Numbered from the stretch's first letter, positions 16,176-25,743 are shown. The stretch is 59,294 nt of DNA from Agathobacter sp. (GCA_022511395.1 JAFLRQ010000001.1:10291-69584); one strand, 5' to 3'. Made by a program: numbers and translations. The notes: generated by a model not told the origin, from the sequence alone.

Positions 16176-17452
16176 TACTCATTGCCTCCCAGCAGCTTTT
16201 TGACAATCTTTTGTGTATCAAAGACCGCAATGTCGTCCGGAACATTCTGTCCGTCAGTTACATAGGATAAATCCGCCTGCGTGTAAAGCTTGACATTGAG
16301 AATATTTCCATAGGTGGTCGTCTCATCCAGCTTGGTAAATATCAGCTTGTAATCCGCAATCTTGCGATAGGTATCCGCAATATCCAGTAAATCTTTGTAT
16401 TTTGTCGTGGCGCTCAAGACCAGATAAACCTCGCGGGAAAATTTCTCATCCAGTCCCTGAAGAAGCTGTCTCGTATCCTCCTTCTGGCTCTCGTTTTTGT
16501 GGGAAAAGCCTGCAGTATCCACAAACACCAGATCATAGGTAAGAAAATTTTCCAGCTTCCCGTTCATCTCCTGCGCCGAATAGACAATCTCCATGGGCGC
16601 CTTAAGGATGTTTGCATAGATCTGCAGCTGCTCGGTCGCGGCGATCCGGTAAGTGTCCGCCGTGATAAATGCTACTTTTTTATTATACTCCATTTTGTAC
16701 TTGGATGCAATCTTGGCGATGGTCGTAGTTTTCCCAACGCCGGTCGGTCCAATAAAAAAAACTACCCGCGGCTTTTTCTTGCCGAGTTCAATCACCCGCG
16801 GCTGCCCAAAGCGCAGGATCAGCTTCTGGTAGACATTGGAGAGTATCGTATCCACGCTGTTGCCCGGACGGATAAAACGCTCCACTTCATCTAAGATCTG
16901 ATTGACATACTTCTCGTTGACCTCATTCTTGATGAGCGCATTGTAGAGAAGGCGCACAAAGTTAATCTCCTCGGAGGTGGGCGCCTTCGCCTTGTCCTCC
17001 GCATTCGGCGCGCCGAATTTTTCTTCCAGACGGTCTGAGAGAGCATCTAAGCGATCCTCAAACTTCTCATGCTGCGAATGCTTTTCCTCCGCCTCCCGCG
17101 CTTCCCTCTCAAGGGTTGGCCGCACATCCGCCCGTTTTGCCACCGGCGGTTTCGGCAGGGGAGCCGGGGCGGGCGCCGGAGCCGTCAGGTCAATCGCCTC
17201 GTCCGCCGCCAGGTTAATTGCATCGTGAAACGACAGCGGTTCCATTGCATGCGCCGCACGCGCGGAACCCGTACCCGATTCTTTCTCTTTCATCGCAGCC
17301 GTCACCTCCCATGACGATTTTTTGAACACGGCAAATACTCCCTTCGGCTTAATTTCCTTCGTGAGCATAATCACCGCGTCCTCGCCGTAAGCAGCTTTTG
17401 CCGCCGCGATTGCCTCTTCTTCTGTTTTTCCTTTGAATTTATTGATGTTCAT
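16175..17452 (-). CDS. flhF: Flagellar biosynthesis SRP-type GTPase FlhF
   Basis: Membrane-targeting GTPase of the SRP family that recruits early flagellar parts to the assembly site. The 425-residue protein has the FlhF N-terminal B domain (about 1-50), a basic/proline-rich linker (about 90-115), the helical N domain, and the G domain with P-loop GPTGVGKTT (235-243), the DTYR motif (ITADTYRIAATEQLQ), FVDTAGFSHKN and TKLDETTTYGN. The start is the ATG at 17452, one base after flhA. Everything expected is present. Confidence 0.96.
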   Translation of the reverse strand: MNINKFKGKTEEEAIAAAKAAYGEDAVIMLTKEIKPKGVFAVFKKSSWEVTAAMKEKESGTGSARAAHAMEPLSFHDAINLAADEAIDLTAPAPAPAPLPKPPVAKRADVRPTLEREAREAEEKHSQHEKFEDRLDALSDRLEEKFGAPNAEDKAKAPTSEEINFVRLLYNALIKNEVNEKYVNQILDEVERFIRPGNSVDTILSNVYQKLILRFGQPRVIELGKKKPRVVFFIGPTGVGKTTTIAKIASKYKMEYNKKVAFITADTYRIAATEQLQIYANILKAPMEIVYSAQEMNGKLENFLTYDLVFVDTAGFSHKNESQKEDTRQLLQGLDEKFSREVYLVLSATTKYKDLLDIADTYRKIADYKLIFTKLDETTTYGNILNVKLYTQADLSYVTDGQNVPDDIAVFDTQKIVKKLLGGNE

Positions 17453-19492
17453 TTAAATCATCACCATTCCGACCGACTGCAGCTCCACATCGGCCTCCAC
17501 CTCGTTGTATGACACAACCGTGAGGTCTTTGATATAATCTTCCGTCAGTTTCTTAAAGTACATACGAACAATCGGCGAAGTAACCACAAGTGCAGGCTTT
17601 CCGATACTTTCGAGCTTCTGTACTTCTTCCTCCAGCGAACTCATAATCGCCCTGGTCTTGTCCGGATCGAGGGTCAGATAAGCGCCGTTCTCTGTCTGCT
17701 TGACTGACGACATAATCTCCTGCTCCACCTTCGGATCCACCGTGATCACGCTGGTGACTTCGTTCGGCGGGAACAGATGGCTGGAGATTGCGCGTTTTAA
17801 GCTCTGTCTGACATATTCCGTCAGGACATCCGTGTCCCTTGTCGTCTGCGCGTGATCCGCGAGGGATTCGAAGATCGTCAGGAGATCGCGGATCGAGAGT
17901 CCCTCGGTCAGGAGGTTCTGCAGAACCTTCTGCACCTCGCCGAGCCCCAGAAGCTTCGGCGTGAGCTCCTCCACAAGCACCGGATTCGTCTCTCTCAAAT
18001 TGTCCACAAGGCTCTGTACATCCTGTCTGGTCAGAAGCTCTGCGATGTGGCTGCGGATGACCTCCGTCAGGTGGGTCGCAATGATCGAGGGCGCATCCAC
18101 TACCGTGTAACCAAGGCTCTCCGCGCGCTCCCTCTGCGCCTCCGTAATCCAGATAGCCGGCAGATGGAAGGACGGCTCATAGGTCGGGATACCCGTGATC
18201 TCATCCTCCACATAACCGGGATTCATTGCCATATAGTGATCGAAGAGAATTTCGCCCTCGGTCACCTGAATTCCCTTGATCTTAATAATATACTGGTTCG
18301 GGTTGAGCTGGATATTGTCCCTCAACCGGATGATCGGAACCACCATGCCAAGTTCCAGCGCGATCTGCCTTCGGATCATGACCACGCGGTCCAGAAGGTC
18401 TCCTCCCTGATTGACATCCGCCAGCGGGATGATGCCGTAACCGAATTCGAGCTCGATGGGATCCACCTGCAGAAGGGATACCACATTCTCCGGTTTTCGG
18501 ATTTCCTCCGCCTCGGTCTCCTGCTGCATAACCTCCTCCTCGATCTTCTCCTCCCCAATTCCGTTGGCGATACTGCGCGCCGCGAGAATAAAGGCAACGC
18601 CAAGCGCCGCAAACAGCAAAAACTCCAGAGGCGTCACCGCGCCGAGAAAGATCAGCACGGCTCCGACCATGTAGAGCACCTTCGGAATGCCGAAGAGCTG
18701 CTTGACCAATACACCGGAAAAGTCTGCATCACTCGACCCCTTGGTCACAAGGATACCGGTTGCCAGAGAAATTAAAAGCGAAGGAATCTGGGACACCAGT
18801 CCGTCACCGATTGTGAGAAGCCCAAACTTGTTGATTGCCTCTCCAAATTCCAAGCCTAGGTTCATGACCCCCATCGCGGTTCCGCCCACCAGGTTGATCA
18901 GTGTGATGATCAGGCCCGCCGCCGCGTCTCCCTTTACATACTTCGTGGCACCGTCCATGGAACCGAAGAAGCTGGACTCCTTCTGAAGCTTCTCGCGGCG
19001 TTCCTTCGCCTCCTCGTCCGTGATGGCTCCGGCGTTCAGGTCCGCGTCGACTGCCATCTGCTTGCCGGGCAGCGCGTCCAATGTGAAACGCGCCGTAACC
19101 TCGGACACACGCTCGGAACCTTTGTTGATGACGATAAACTGGATCAGCACCAGCACGATGAACACAATCGTGCCGATAATCATATCGCCGCCGCCCACAA
19201 ACTGGCCAAAGGTGGTGACGACGTTTCCCGGCTCTCCGGTTGTCAGAATCAAACGTGTGGATGACACGTTCAGTGAGATACGAAAAATCGTTGTGAACAA
19301 AAGCAGTGTCGGAAAGAAGGACATATCCAGCACTTCCTTCGCAAACAGTGAGTTAAACAGCGTAATCAGCGCAACCGAAATGTTGATTGCAAGCATGACA
19401 TCCAGAAGAATGGAAGGAATTGGCACAATAAAAAAGATTACTGCCGCCAGCAAATATAGACCGACACCAATGTCCGCTTTTTTGACCGTCAT
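17453..19492 (-). CDS. flhA: Flagellar export gate protein FlhA
   Basis: Core of the flagellar type III export gate, using proton flow and its cytoplasmic ring to dock substrate-chaperone complexes. The 679-residue protein has about eight membrane segments in the first ~310 residues. The FHIPEP-family signature region (VSEVTARFTLDALPGKQMAVDADLNAG) is split here by my listing limit but spans about residues 128-156. A large cytoplasmic domain (about 330-679) with the four expected subdomains follows. The start is the ATG at 19492, 39 bases after flhB. Length is normal. Confidence 0.97.
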   Translation of the reverse strand: MTVKKADIGVGLYLLAAVIFFIVPIPSILLDVMLAINISVALITLFNSLFAKEVLDMSFFPTLLLFTTIFRISLNVSSTRLILTTGEPGNVVTTFGQFVGGGDMIIGTIVFIVLVLIQFIVINKGSERVSEVTARFTLDALPGKQMAVDADLNAGAITDEEAKERREKLQKESSFFGSMDGATKYVKGDAAAGLIITLINLVGGTAMGVMNLGLEFGEAINKFGLLTIGDGLVSQIPSLLISLATGILVTKGSSDADFSGVLVKQLFGIPKVLYMVGAVLIFLGAVTPLEFLLFAALGVAFILAARSIANGIGEEKIEEEVMQQETEAEEIRKPENVVSLLQVDPIELEFGYGIIPLADVNQGGDLLDRVVMIRRQIALELGMVVPIIRLRDNIQLNPNQYIIKIKGIQVTEGEILFDHYMAMNPGYVEDEITGIPTYEPSFHLPAIWITEAQRERAESLGYTVVDAPSIIATHLTEVIRSHIAELLTRQDVQSLVDNLRETNPVLVEELTPKLLGLGEVQKVLQNLLTEGLSIRDLLTIFESLADHAQTTRDTDVLTEYVRQSLKRAISSHLFPPNEVTSVITVDPKVEQEIMSSVKQTENGAYLTLDPDKTRAIMSSLEEEVQKLESIGKPALVVTSPIVRMYFKKLTEDYIKDLTVVSYNEVEADVELQSVGMVMI

Positions 19493-19531
19493 GCCCTCAC
19501 CTCCTTCTTCTGTCTGTCACTTACGGGATCA

Positions 19532-20650
19532 TCAAACCACTTTTCGATTTTGTTTCTGGAAAATGGTGGCCAGAATGTCTGCAACTGTCAGGTACAATTC
19601 CGGCGGGATCATCGCGCCGATGTCCACGTTGTGGTAGAGCATCCGCGCAAGCGGCTTGTTCTCCACAATCTCCACTCCGTTCTCCCTTGCAACCTCTTTG
19701 ATCTTTAATGCCACATAATCCGCGCCCTTTGCCACCACATAGGGCGCCTCGCAACTCCTGTCGTATTTCAGCGCAACCGCCAAGTGCGTCGGGTTCGTGA
19801 TGACGACATCCGCCTGAGGCACCGCCTGCATCATACGCCTCTGGGAGACCTCGCGCATCTTCTGCCTCTGTCTGCTCTTAATCTGCGGATCTCCCTCTGT
19901 GTTCTTGTACTCATCCTTCACTTCCTGTTTGGTCATCTTCATGTCTTCCTTGAACTTCCACTTCTGGTAAGCCCAATCCGCAAATCCGAACACGATGTAA
20001 AAGATACTGATCTTAAGACCCACATCAAAGATAATCGATCCCACCAGGGCGACTGCCTGGTTGAGCTCCAGCTCATAGAGGACAAACAGCGTGTTCGCCT
20101 CGTCCCGGATCGACGAGTAAGCTATGTAGACAATAATTCCGACCTTCACAATGGACTTTAAGAGCTCCATGAGTGTTTCCTTGGAAAATATCCGTTTGAA
20201 ACCGTTGATCGGATTGAATTTTGACAATTTCGGCTGCATCGGCTTTGCGGACACCGTCCACCCCACCTGCACAATACAGACGAAGGTTGTCACCACCACT
20301 CCAAAGACAAAAAACGGAAGCACCGTGAGCAGCCATCGGATAATCACGGGGAACAGTACTGACGACGCGGCCTTCGAGCTCATGCCAAACTCGTTCATCT
20401 TGACGAAATCCGACATATTTCCGTAAATATACGGAAACATTCCCAGCAGGTTCCCCCCCACATAGGCAATAAAAATCCGCAGACACAAAAACAGCACAAG
20501 CAGGCCAAACGCCGAGTTCAGCTCCTTGCTTTTGGCGACCTTTCCCTCTTTCCTCGCATCGGTCAGTTTCTTCTGCGTGGCAGGCTCGGTCTTCTCGCCG
20601 CCCTCGCCGTCCTTCGCGAAGAACTGGAGGTCAAGGCGCATTCTCCTCAT
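19532..20650 (-). CDS. flhB: Flagellar export switch protein FlhB
   Basis: Export-gate component that switches substrate specificity from rod/hook to filament after autocleavage. It has an N-terminal LQFFAKDG segment, four membrane helices (about 35-215), and a cytoplasmic domain with the self-cleaving NPTH motif in ADVVITNPTHLAVALKYD (near residue 270). The start is uncertain. ATG 20650 (MRRMRLDLQ) lacks a good ribosome site. ATG 20641 has GAGGAG almost touching it. An in-frame TTG at 20665 has GAGGA at good spacing overlapping the fliR stop. All give essentially the same protein. Confidence 0.95.
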   Translation of the reverse strand: MRRMRLDLQFFAKDGEGGEKTEPATQKKLTDARKEGKVAKSKELNSAFGLLVLFLCLRIFIAYVGGNLLGMFPYIYGNMSDFVKMNEFGMSSKAASSVLFPVIIRWLLTVLPFFVFGVVVTTFVCIVQVGWTVSAKPMQPKLSKFNPINGFKRIFSKETLMELLKSIVKVGIIVYIAYSSIRDEANTLFVLYELELNQAVALVGSIIFDVGLKISIFYIVFGFADWAYQKWKFKEDMKMTKQEVKDEYKNTEGDPQIKSRQRQKMREVSQRRMMQAVPQADVVITNPTHLAVALKYDRSCEAPYVVAKGADYVALKIKEVARENGVEIVENKPLARMLYHNVDIGAMIPPELYLTVADILATIFQKQNRKVV

Positions 20651-20672
20651 TTGGACCGTATACAATTGTTCC

Positions 20673-21452
20673 TCAGTACATCCCCTCTGCAAAGAACACC
20701 ACCATCTTCCTTATCTCTGCAAAAATCTTATCCGCCGCATTCGGCAGCACAAGCACTGTGAACAGCAGGACGAGATATCCCACAATAATCTTGAGCTGCA
20801 TACCGACTGCAAACATATTCATCTGCGGTGCAACCTTCGCCATGACTCCCAGCACACAGTTGAGGATCATGATGCAGGCAAAGACCGGAAGAAAAATCCG
20901 AAAGCCCAGCACAAACAAATCCTTGAAGTATGTGAGCATGGAATCCATCAAATGTTCCCACTGAAACAGGGTATGCCCCGTGGGGATCACCGTGAAGGAG
21001 TCCGCGATGGCGCGGATCAGATACTCATGAATCCCTGATGCCATCAGCAATAACAGCACCATATAATAGTAAAGACTTCCGGTGATCGTCGATTCACTCC
21101 CCATATCCGGATTGAACAGCGTCGCCATGGAAAGTCCGATATCCATATCAATCAAACTGCCTGCAAACAAAACAATAGAATTACAGATGTTCGCTGCCAA
21201 ACCGAGCAGCAAGCCCGTAATTCCTTCACTGAGCACCACTACTCCGTAACCTACCACGCCCACATAGTTCGGTTCCGGCCGCTCTGCTATATTGTACATC
21301 AGAAACGAAATAAAAAGTGCGAAACCGATTTTGGTCCGATTAGGAATTCCCCTCTGTCCAAAAAACGGGGCGGCAACGAAAAATGAGGCCAGTCGCACCA
21401 AGATCAGCAGCCAATATTCAAAATTCTCCAGCGTAAACGAGTAGCTGAGCAT
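20673..21452 (-). CDS. fliR: Flagellar export gate protein FliR
   Basis: Membrane component of the FliP-FliQ-FliR export channel. The 259-residue protein is hydrophobic with about six membrane segments. It has the family FFGQRGIPNRTKIGFALFIS stretch (about residues 30-49) and the region PTGHTLFQWEHL. The start is the ATG at 21452, and fliQ ends three bases upstream. It precedes flhB, as in most Firmicutes. Confidence 0.95.
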   Translation of the reverse strand: MLSYSFTLENFEYWLLILVRLASFFVAAPFFGQRGIPNRTKIGFALFISFLMYNIAERPEPNYVGVVGYGVVVLSEGITGLLLGLAANICNSIVLFAGSLIDMDIGLSMATLFNPDMGSESTITGSLYYYMVLLLLMASGIHEYLIRAIADSFTVIPTGHTLFQWEHLMDSMLTYFKDLFVLGFRIFLPVFACIMILNCVLGVMAKVAPQMNMFAVGMQLKIIVGYLVLLFTVLVLPNAADKIFAEIRKMVVFFAEGMY

Positions 21453-21455
21453 ACG

Positions 21456-21737
21456 TTAAATTCCTATGCTCATATAACGGCTGAAGCTCGTCCACAAATC
21501 CACCATAAAATGGCTCATATTGTCCAGCATCCAGGAACCGATGAGCATCATCGTCGCAAAAACACCGAGAATTTTAGGCACAAATGTGAGCGTCTGCTCC
21601 TGTATGGATGTAATCGTCTGAAAAATACTGACAATCAATCCGATGAGCAATGAAACCAAAAGCAGCGGCATTGCAGTAATGATAACCGTATAGATCGCTT
21701 CCTGCGTAATATCCAGAATCGTTTCCTGCGTGATCAA
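21456..21737 (-). CDS. fliQ: Flagellar export channel protein FliQ
   Basis: Small two-helix component of the export channel. The 93-residue protein has membrane segments at about 15-40 and 50-75 and the conserved QTITSIQEQTLTFVPK stretch between them. The start appears to be TTG at 21737 rather than ATG, preceded by GGAGGGA at suitable spacing. This gives the typical N-terminus MITQETILDI. It lies between fliP and fliR. Confidence 0.95.
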   Translation of the reverse strand: MITQETILDITQEAIYTVIITAMPLLLVSLLIGLIVSIFQTITSIQEQTLTFVPKILGVFATMMLIGSWMLDNMSHFMVDLWTSFSRYMSIGI

Positions 21738-21750
21738 ATTCTATCCCTCC

Positions 21751-22638
21751 TCAGTAAAAAGTCTCTACGATACCCTTAATCACCAGATCCCAGCCGTCGG
21801 CAAGGACAAACAACAGCACCTTAAACGGCATGGAGATCGTAGTCGGCGGCAGCATCATCATACCCATGGACATAAGCACGGAGGATACTACCATGTCGAT
21901 CACAATAAACGGAATATAAATCAGAAATCCCATAATGAACGCCTTGCGGAGCTCACTTAATATGAACGCGGGAACCAGCGTCGTAAACGGGACATCATAC
22001 AACTCCTCCACCGTCTCATAGGTTTCCCCGGAGATATCCGCAAAGAGTGTGATGTCACTGACCTGAATCCGGCAGTCCTCAATCATGAACTTGCGGATCG
22101 GCGCCTCCGCGCGCGCCCAAAACTCCGTCTGGTTGATCTCGCCTGCATCCAGCGGGCGGATTGCATTTTCATTGATTTCTGTGAATGTGGGCCACATAAT
22201 AAAAAAGGTCAGAAACAGCGCAAGACCGACAATGATCTGATTTGGCGGTGCGCTCTGCGTGCCCATTGCCGTCCGCACAAAGTGCAGGACGATGACGATC
22301 CTCGTGAAGGAGGTCATCATGATGAGAATCGACGGTGCCAGCGACAGGATCGTCAGTGTGAGGAGCATCCGGATCGGGGTGCTCATCGTCCCCGTCTCAG
22401 AGTCCCACGAGATAGAGAGTCCATTGTTTGTCAAGTGGCTTCCGTCCGCATCCTCGGTATTCTGGGTAAGATCGTCAATGTCATCCCCAGAGGGCAACTG
22501 CGGATCATTCGTTTCCGGCGTATTCACGGAAGCGGCGTACACCGTCTCCCGCCTGACACAGAGTGGAATTGTCAAAATTATGATTGCACAGGCGAAAATA
22601 AAGCTTGCCGCGCAATATGCCTTCTTGAATCTATTCAT
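21751..22638 (-). CDS. fliP: Flagellar export channel protein FliP
   Basis: Forms the helical export channel with FliQ and FliR. The 295-residue protein has a cleavable-type N-terminal hydrophobic segment (about 8-30) and an external Asp/Thr/Pro-rich stretch (about 38-85) that is longer than in B. subtilis. The conserved core follows: LLTLTILSLAPSILIMMTSF, RTAMGTQSAPPNQIIVGLAL and FIPFIVIDMVVSS-like segments. It starts at the ATG at 22638, two bases before the fliO stop codon ends. All expected features are present. Confidence 0.96.
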   Translation of the reverse strand: MNRFKKAYCAASFIFACAIIILTIPLCVRRETVYAASVNTPETNDPQLPSGDDIDDLTQNTEDADGSHLTNNGLSISWDSETGTMSTPIRMLLTLTILSLAPSILIMMTSFTRIVIVLHFVRTAMGTQSAPPNQIIVGLALFLTFFIMWPTFTEINENAIRPLDAGEINQTEFWARAEAPIRKFMIEDCRIQVSDITLFADISGETYETVEELYDVPFTTLVPAFILSELRKAFIMGFLIYIPFIVIDMVVSSVLMSMGMMMLPPTTISMPFKVLLFVLADGWDLVIKGIVETFY

Positions 22639-22639
22639 A

Positions 22640-23023
22640 TCAATCCTGCTTTTTTTGCAGCTTGTCCTTCAGCTTTCCGAACACATCGGCAAAGCTCTCC
22701 CCGGATTTTCCCGGCTCCTGATCCTCAATATCAGACAGATCTTTAAAGTCCTCACGGGTAAGCTCTGCGAGAAGATGCACCTCATCCTTTCCGATGGAGA
22801 CAACCAGGTACTTTTTGCCGGCCTCCACAATACTGATCATTTTATTGTTTCCGACTCCTATGGTCTCCACGATCCGGAGATTCTTATTGCTGCTTCTGCC
22901 CTTCTGGTAGACGCCCATCCAGCGGGTCACAAGATACGTAATCACCAGAACAAAAATAAAAATGATCAGGGTTCCGAGCAGCCTGAGAAAGCTGTCCAGA
23001 GTACCCGCCGCCAATATACCCAT
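22640..23023 (-). CDS. fliO: Flagellar biosynthesis protein FliO
   Basis: Small membrane protein that helps assemble the FliP ring. The 127-residue protein has one membrane segment (about 10-32), a short basic stretch, then the FliO beta domain (about 45-90, NLRIVETIGVGNNKMISIVEAG) and a Lys/Asp-rich tail. It follows fliY directly with a 13-base gap. In many Firmicutes cheY stands at this place and is missing here. Confidence 0.87.
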   Translation of the reverse strand: MGILAAGTLDSFLRLLGTLIIFIFVLVITYLVTRWMGVYQKGRSSNKNLRIVETIGVGNNKMISIVEAGKKYLVVSIGKDEVHLLAELTREDFKDLSDIEDQEPGKSGESFADVFGKLKDKLQKKQD

Positions 23024-23036
23024 ACAAACCCTTTCA

Positions 23037-24191
23037 CTAGGTCGTCGGAGCCTTTACCGCCGCATTCACAATCTCTGTGATGCGCACAGCGAAGCTTTCT
23101 TCGATCACAACGACCTCACCTCTGGCAACATGCTTGCCGTTGACCAGCACATCGATCGGCTCTCCCGCAAGCTTGTTCAACTCAATAATCTTGCCGGGCC
23201 CGAAATCCAGAATTTCGGAGATCGACTTGGATGTGCGTCCCAGCTCGACCGTCACCTCCAGCGGCACATCCATAATCAAATCGATATTCTCCGGCTGATA
23301 CATACCGAACGTAGCGCCTGAAAACGGCGTAAACTGCGCCGGCTGTACATTTACCTGCTGCCCCATAATCTGTGGGCCCATCATTGGTTGTCCCATCATC
23401 GGCTGACCCATCATTGGTTGTCCCATCATCGGCTGCTGTGCTGCCTGCGCAGGCGCCGGTGCTGGGGCAGGTGTCGGTGCAGGGGCAGGCGCCGGTGCCG
23501 GAGGTGCCTCCTTGACACTGTCTGTGTCCTTCTGCATGGTCTCCGTCACGCCGGCGCACATCTCTTTTGCGAAGGAAACCGGGTAGAGCTGCATAATGAT
23601 GCTGTCCACCAGATCTCCAATCTCCATCCGAAACGAAATTCTGACGAACTGCTTTGTCAGGAAGGTATCAATCTCCGACTCATCGATATTTTCCGCCATG
23701 TCCACAAGGTTCGCCTGCGGCGGGCTGATATCAATGGTTTTGCTCAGCATGGAGGAGAGGGAGGTTGCCGCGGAGCCCATCATCTGGTTCATGGCCTCGC
23801 TGATTGCACTCAAGTGCAGTTCGCCCAGCTCTACATCCGTATTTGTTCCGTCCCCGCCCATCATGAGATCCGTGATGACCTTGACGTCATTCTCACGCAG
23901 GACAAGAATATTGTTCCCGTCCAACCCCATGGTGTATGCAATTTTTATAAACACACACGGTTTCTCATACTGCTTGGTAATATCGTCCCAAGTCGCGTAA
24001 GACACCACCGGTGTCGAAATTTCGACCTTTCGATTGACCAGAGAAAACAGAGTTGTAGCTGCCGTTCCCATACTGATATTGGCAATCTCTCCAATCGCAT
24101 CTTGTTCCGCATCGGTCAGGAGTTCCTCCTCCGCTCCCGGTTCATTGAGCAGAGCGTTCAGCTCCTCCGGCGATAATTGTGCTCCGTCCAT
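23037..24191 (-). CDS. fliY: Flagellar switch protein FliY (FliN with CheC-like phosphatase domain)
   Basis: C-ring component that also removes phosphate from CheY-P. The 384-residue protein has an N-terminal LSPEELNALLNE helix of the kind that binds CheY-P. A CheC-like domain follows with two intact sites, DAIGEIANIS (about 31-40) and SAISEAMNQ (about 126-134). Next is a Pro/Ala-rich linker (about 215-245), MMGQP repeats, and a C-terminal FliN domain (about 295-380, with VTVELGRTSKSISEIL and VVVIEESFAVRITEIV). Linker length appears changeable because its DNA contains an exact tandem duplication. Confidence 0.95.
   Translation of the reverse strand: MDGAQLSPEELNALLNEPGAEEELLTDAEQDAIGEIANISMGTAATTLFSLVNRKVEISTPVVSYATWDDITKQYEKPCVFIKIAYTMGLDGNNILVLRENDVKVITDLMMGGDGTNTDVELGELHLSAISEAMNQMMGSAATSLSSMLSKTIDISPPQANLVDMAENIDESEIDTFLTKQFVRISFRMEIGDLVDSIIMQLYPVSFAKEMCAGVTETMQKDTDSVKEAPPAPAPAPAPTPAPAPAPAQAAQQPMMGQPMMGQPMMGQPMMGPQIMGQQVNVQPAQFTPFSGATFGMYQPENIDLIMDVPLEVTVELGRTSKSISEILDFGPGKIIELNKLAGEPIDVLVNGKHVARGEVVVIEESFAVRITEIVNAAVKAPTT
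23377..23436. repeat. 30-bp tandem duplication in the fliY linker
   Basis: Two adjacent 30-base units (23377-23406 and 23407-23436) are identical except for the last base. Each encodes two MMGQP pentapeptides with alternating codon choice, so the identity is at the DNA level and not only in the protein. Further, less perfect copies flank it. Such repeats can expand or shrink by replication slippage in frame. Confidence 0.9.
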
Positions 24192-24192
24192 A

Positions 24193-25176
24193 CTATTCTT
24201 GCTCCTCTCTGATCACCGAAGTGACCCTAACTGCATAATCTTCTCCTGTCGATCCCGGCAGGGCCGTAAACTTGCGGATATTGCCGACATATATATCCAG
24301 CTCGTCATCCACTCTGCGATCCAGCTGAATGATATCACCGAGCTGGAGCGTCGCAAAATCGCTGACCGATATCATGCTGCAGCCGAGCACAGCCTTCACC
24401 GGAATCTGCACACGCTGGATCAGCGACTCAATCGCGCGGGCGTAATCCGTGTCGTCCCGTGCTGTCATATTGGTATACCAGTACTTGGTATTCAGCTTGT
24501 CAATGACATCCTCCAGCGTCATGTACGGAAGACAGATATTCATCAAGCCCTCCACATCGCCGATCTTTAAGTGTATCGTGACAATGCCGATCATCTCACT
24601 CGGAGAAATAATCTGCGCGTACTGGGAATTCGTCTCTATCCGCTCCAGCCTCGGGAGGATATCTGCAACATTCTGCCACGGCTCCCGCAAAAGATTCACA
24701 CAGACAATCATAATCCGCTCAATAATGAGAAGCTCAATCTCAGAAAATTCGCGAACCTTGTCCAGCGGATCTCCCCGTCCTCCCAGCATCCGGTCCACAA
24801 TAGCGTAGCCCAGATTGGTCGCTGTCTCAATGATAATATTTCCCTGTAACGGCGCAAAATTCACAATTGCCAAAAGTACGGGGTTCGACAGTGCATTGGA
24901 AAATTCGGAATAGGTGACTGCCTCCGAGTTCACCACCTCCACCTGCACATTTTTCCGCAGGTAGACCGGCAGGTTTGTAGACAAAAGCCGTCCATAGTGT
25001 TCAAAAATAATCTCCAGCGTTCTCAAATGCTCCTTGGAGAACTTGGACGGGCGGGCAAAATCGTAATTTTTGACCTGTTTTTCATCTTTTTCTTTAATTT
25101 CCTCAACATCCAGCTCGCCGGCGCTGAGCGCAGCCAGCAGACTGTCTATTTCATTTTGGGATAATACGTCTCCCAT
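24193..25176 (-). CDS. fliM: Flagellar motor switch protein FliM
   Basis: C-ring protein that binds CheY-P and transmits the switch signal to FliG. The 327-residue protein starts MGDVLSQNEIDSLLAAL, the CheY-P-binding motif (residues 5-17). It then has the CheC-like middle domain (about 45-225, including YGRLLSTNLPVYLR and MIGIVTIHLKIGD) and a C-terminal FliN-like domain (about 245-320). The gene ends one base before the fliY start. Length and order are normal. Confidence 0.96.
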   Translation of the reverse strand: MGDVLSQNEIDSLLAALSAGELDVEEIKEKDEKQVKNYDFARPSKFSKEHLRTLEIIFEHYGRLLSTNLPVYLRKNVQVEVVNSEAVTYSEFSNALSNPVLLAIVNFAPLQGNIIIETATNLGYAIVDRMLGGRGDPLDKVREFSEIELLIIERIMIVCVNLLREPWQNVADILPRLERIETNSQYAQIISPSEMIGIVTIHLKIGDVEGLMNICLPYMTLEDVIDKLNTKYWYTNMTARDDTDYARAIESLIQRVQIPVKAVLGCSMISVSDFATLQLGDIIQLDRRVDDELDIYVGNIRKFTALPGSTGEDYAVRVTSVIREEQE

Positions 25177-25215
25177 CAGTCCATCACCACCTGTAACCGA
25201 TCTAGTAAAAACTAT

Positions 25216-25743
25216 TTATTCTACATTGCACTTGGAGAAATTCACCGCGATGATATAGTCGCCGCCGAACATCTCCTGCATCAGCTCAAGCAGGGTATCC
25301 TGCACCTCAAGGCGGATATCCGCGTCCCGCATATCATCCACCGTATAGCGGCTGATTGTCTCAATGACAGTGCTCTGGATTGTCGTATCCTGATTGGCCA
25401 TAAACTCCTGCGTATATTTCTTGTAATTGTCACTGCCCTTATTCAGTACAAGCGTGACATTGACCACGGCATAATGGATTTTCTTATCTCCGCTCGAGGC
25501 GAGTGTCACCGTAATGTCCGTTCCGGAATTGACCCTGTACTCCTCCCTCTTATCCATCGGAATACTGTCGAGCCCGGATGACGCTCCGCTGTTTAAATCC
25601 AGATCAATTGCCTTGCAAAGCTTGTCGATAAATGTGTTCGCCTTCTTCGTCTGCGGCAGCACCGAGAACATCAGGATTGCCGTCAGCATGAAATTGGCCA
25701 AAACCAACACCAAAATAAGTACAGACATCAAATTTTTCTTCAT
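25216..25743 (-). CDS. fliL: Flagellar basal-body-associated protein FliL
   Basis: Single-pass membrane protein around the stator that supports motor torque. The 175-residue protein has an N-terminal membrane segment (about 5-27) and an external FliL domain (about 55-170, with YAVVNVTLVLN and ETISRYTVDDMR), ending VNFSKCNVE, typical of the family. It sits between motB and fliM. It starts at the ATG at 25743, 13 bases after motB. Confidence 0.92.
   Translation of the reverse strand: MKKNLMSVLILVLVLANFMLTAILMFSVLPQTKKANTFIDKLCKAIDLDLNSGASSGLDSIPMDKREEYRVNSGTDITVTLASSGDKKIHYAVVNVTLVLNKGSDNYKKYTQEFMANQDTTIQSTVIETISRYTVDDMRDADIRLEVQDTLLELMQEMFGGDYIIAVNFSKCNVE

Noticed and set aside
23370-23520. 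CRISPR-like repeat array
   Set aside because: The repeats are in-frame codons of the fliY linker with no unique spacers.
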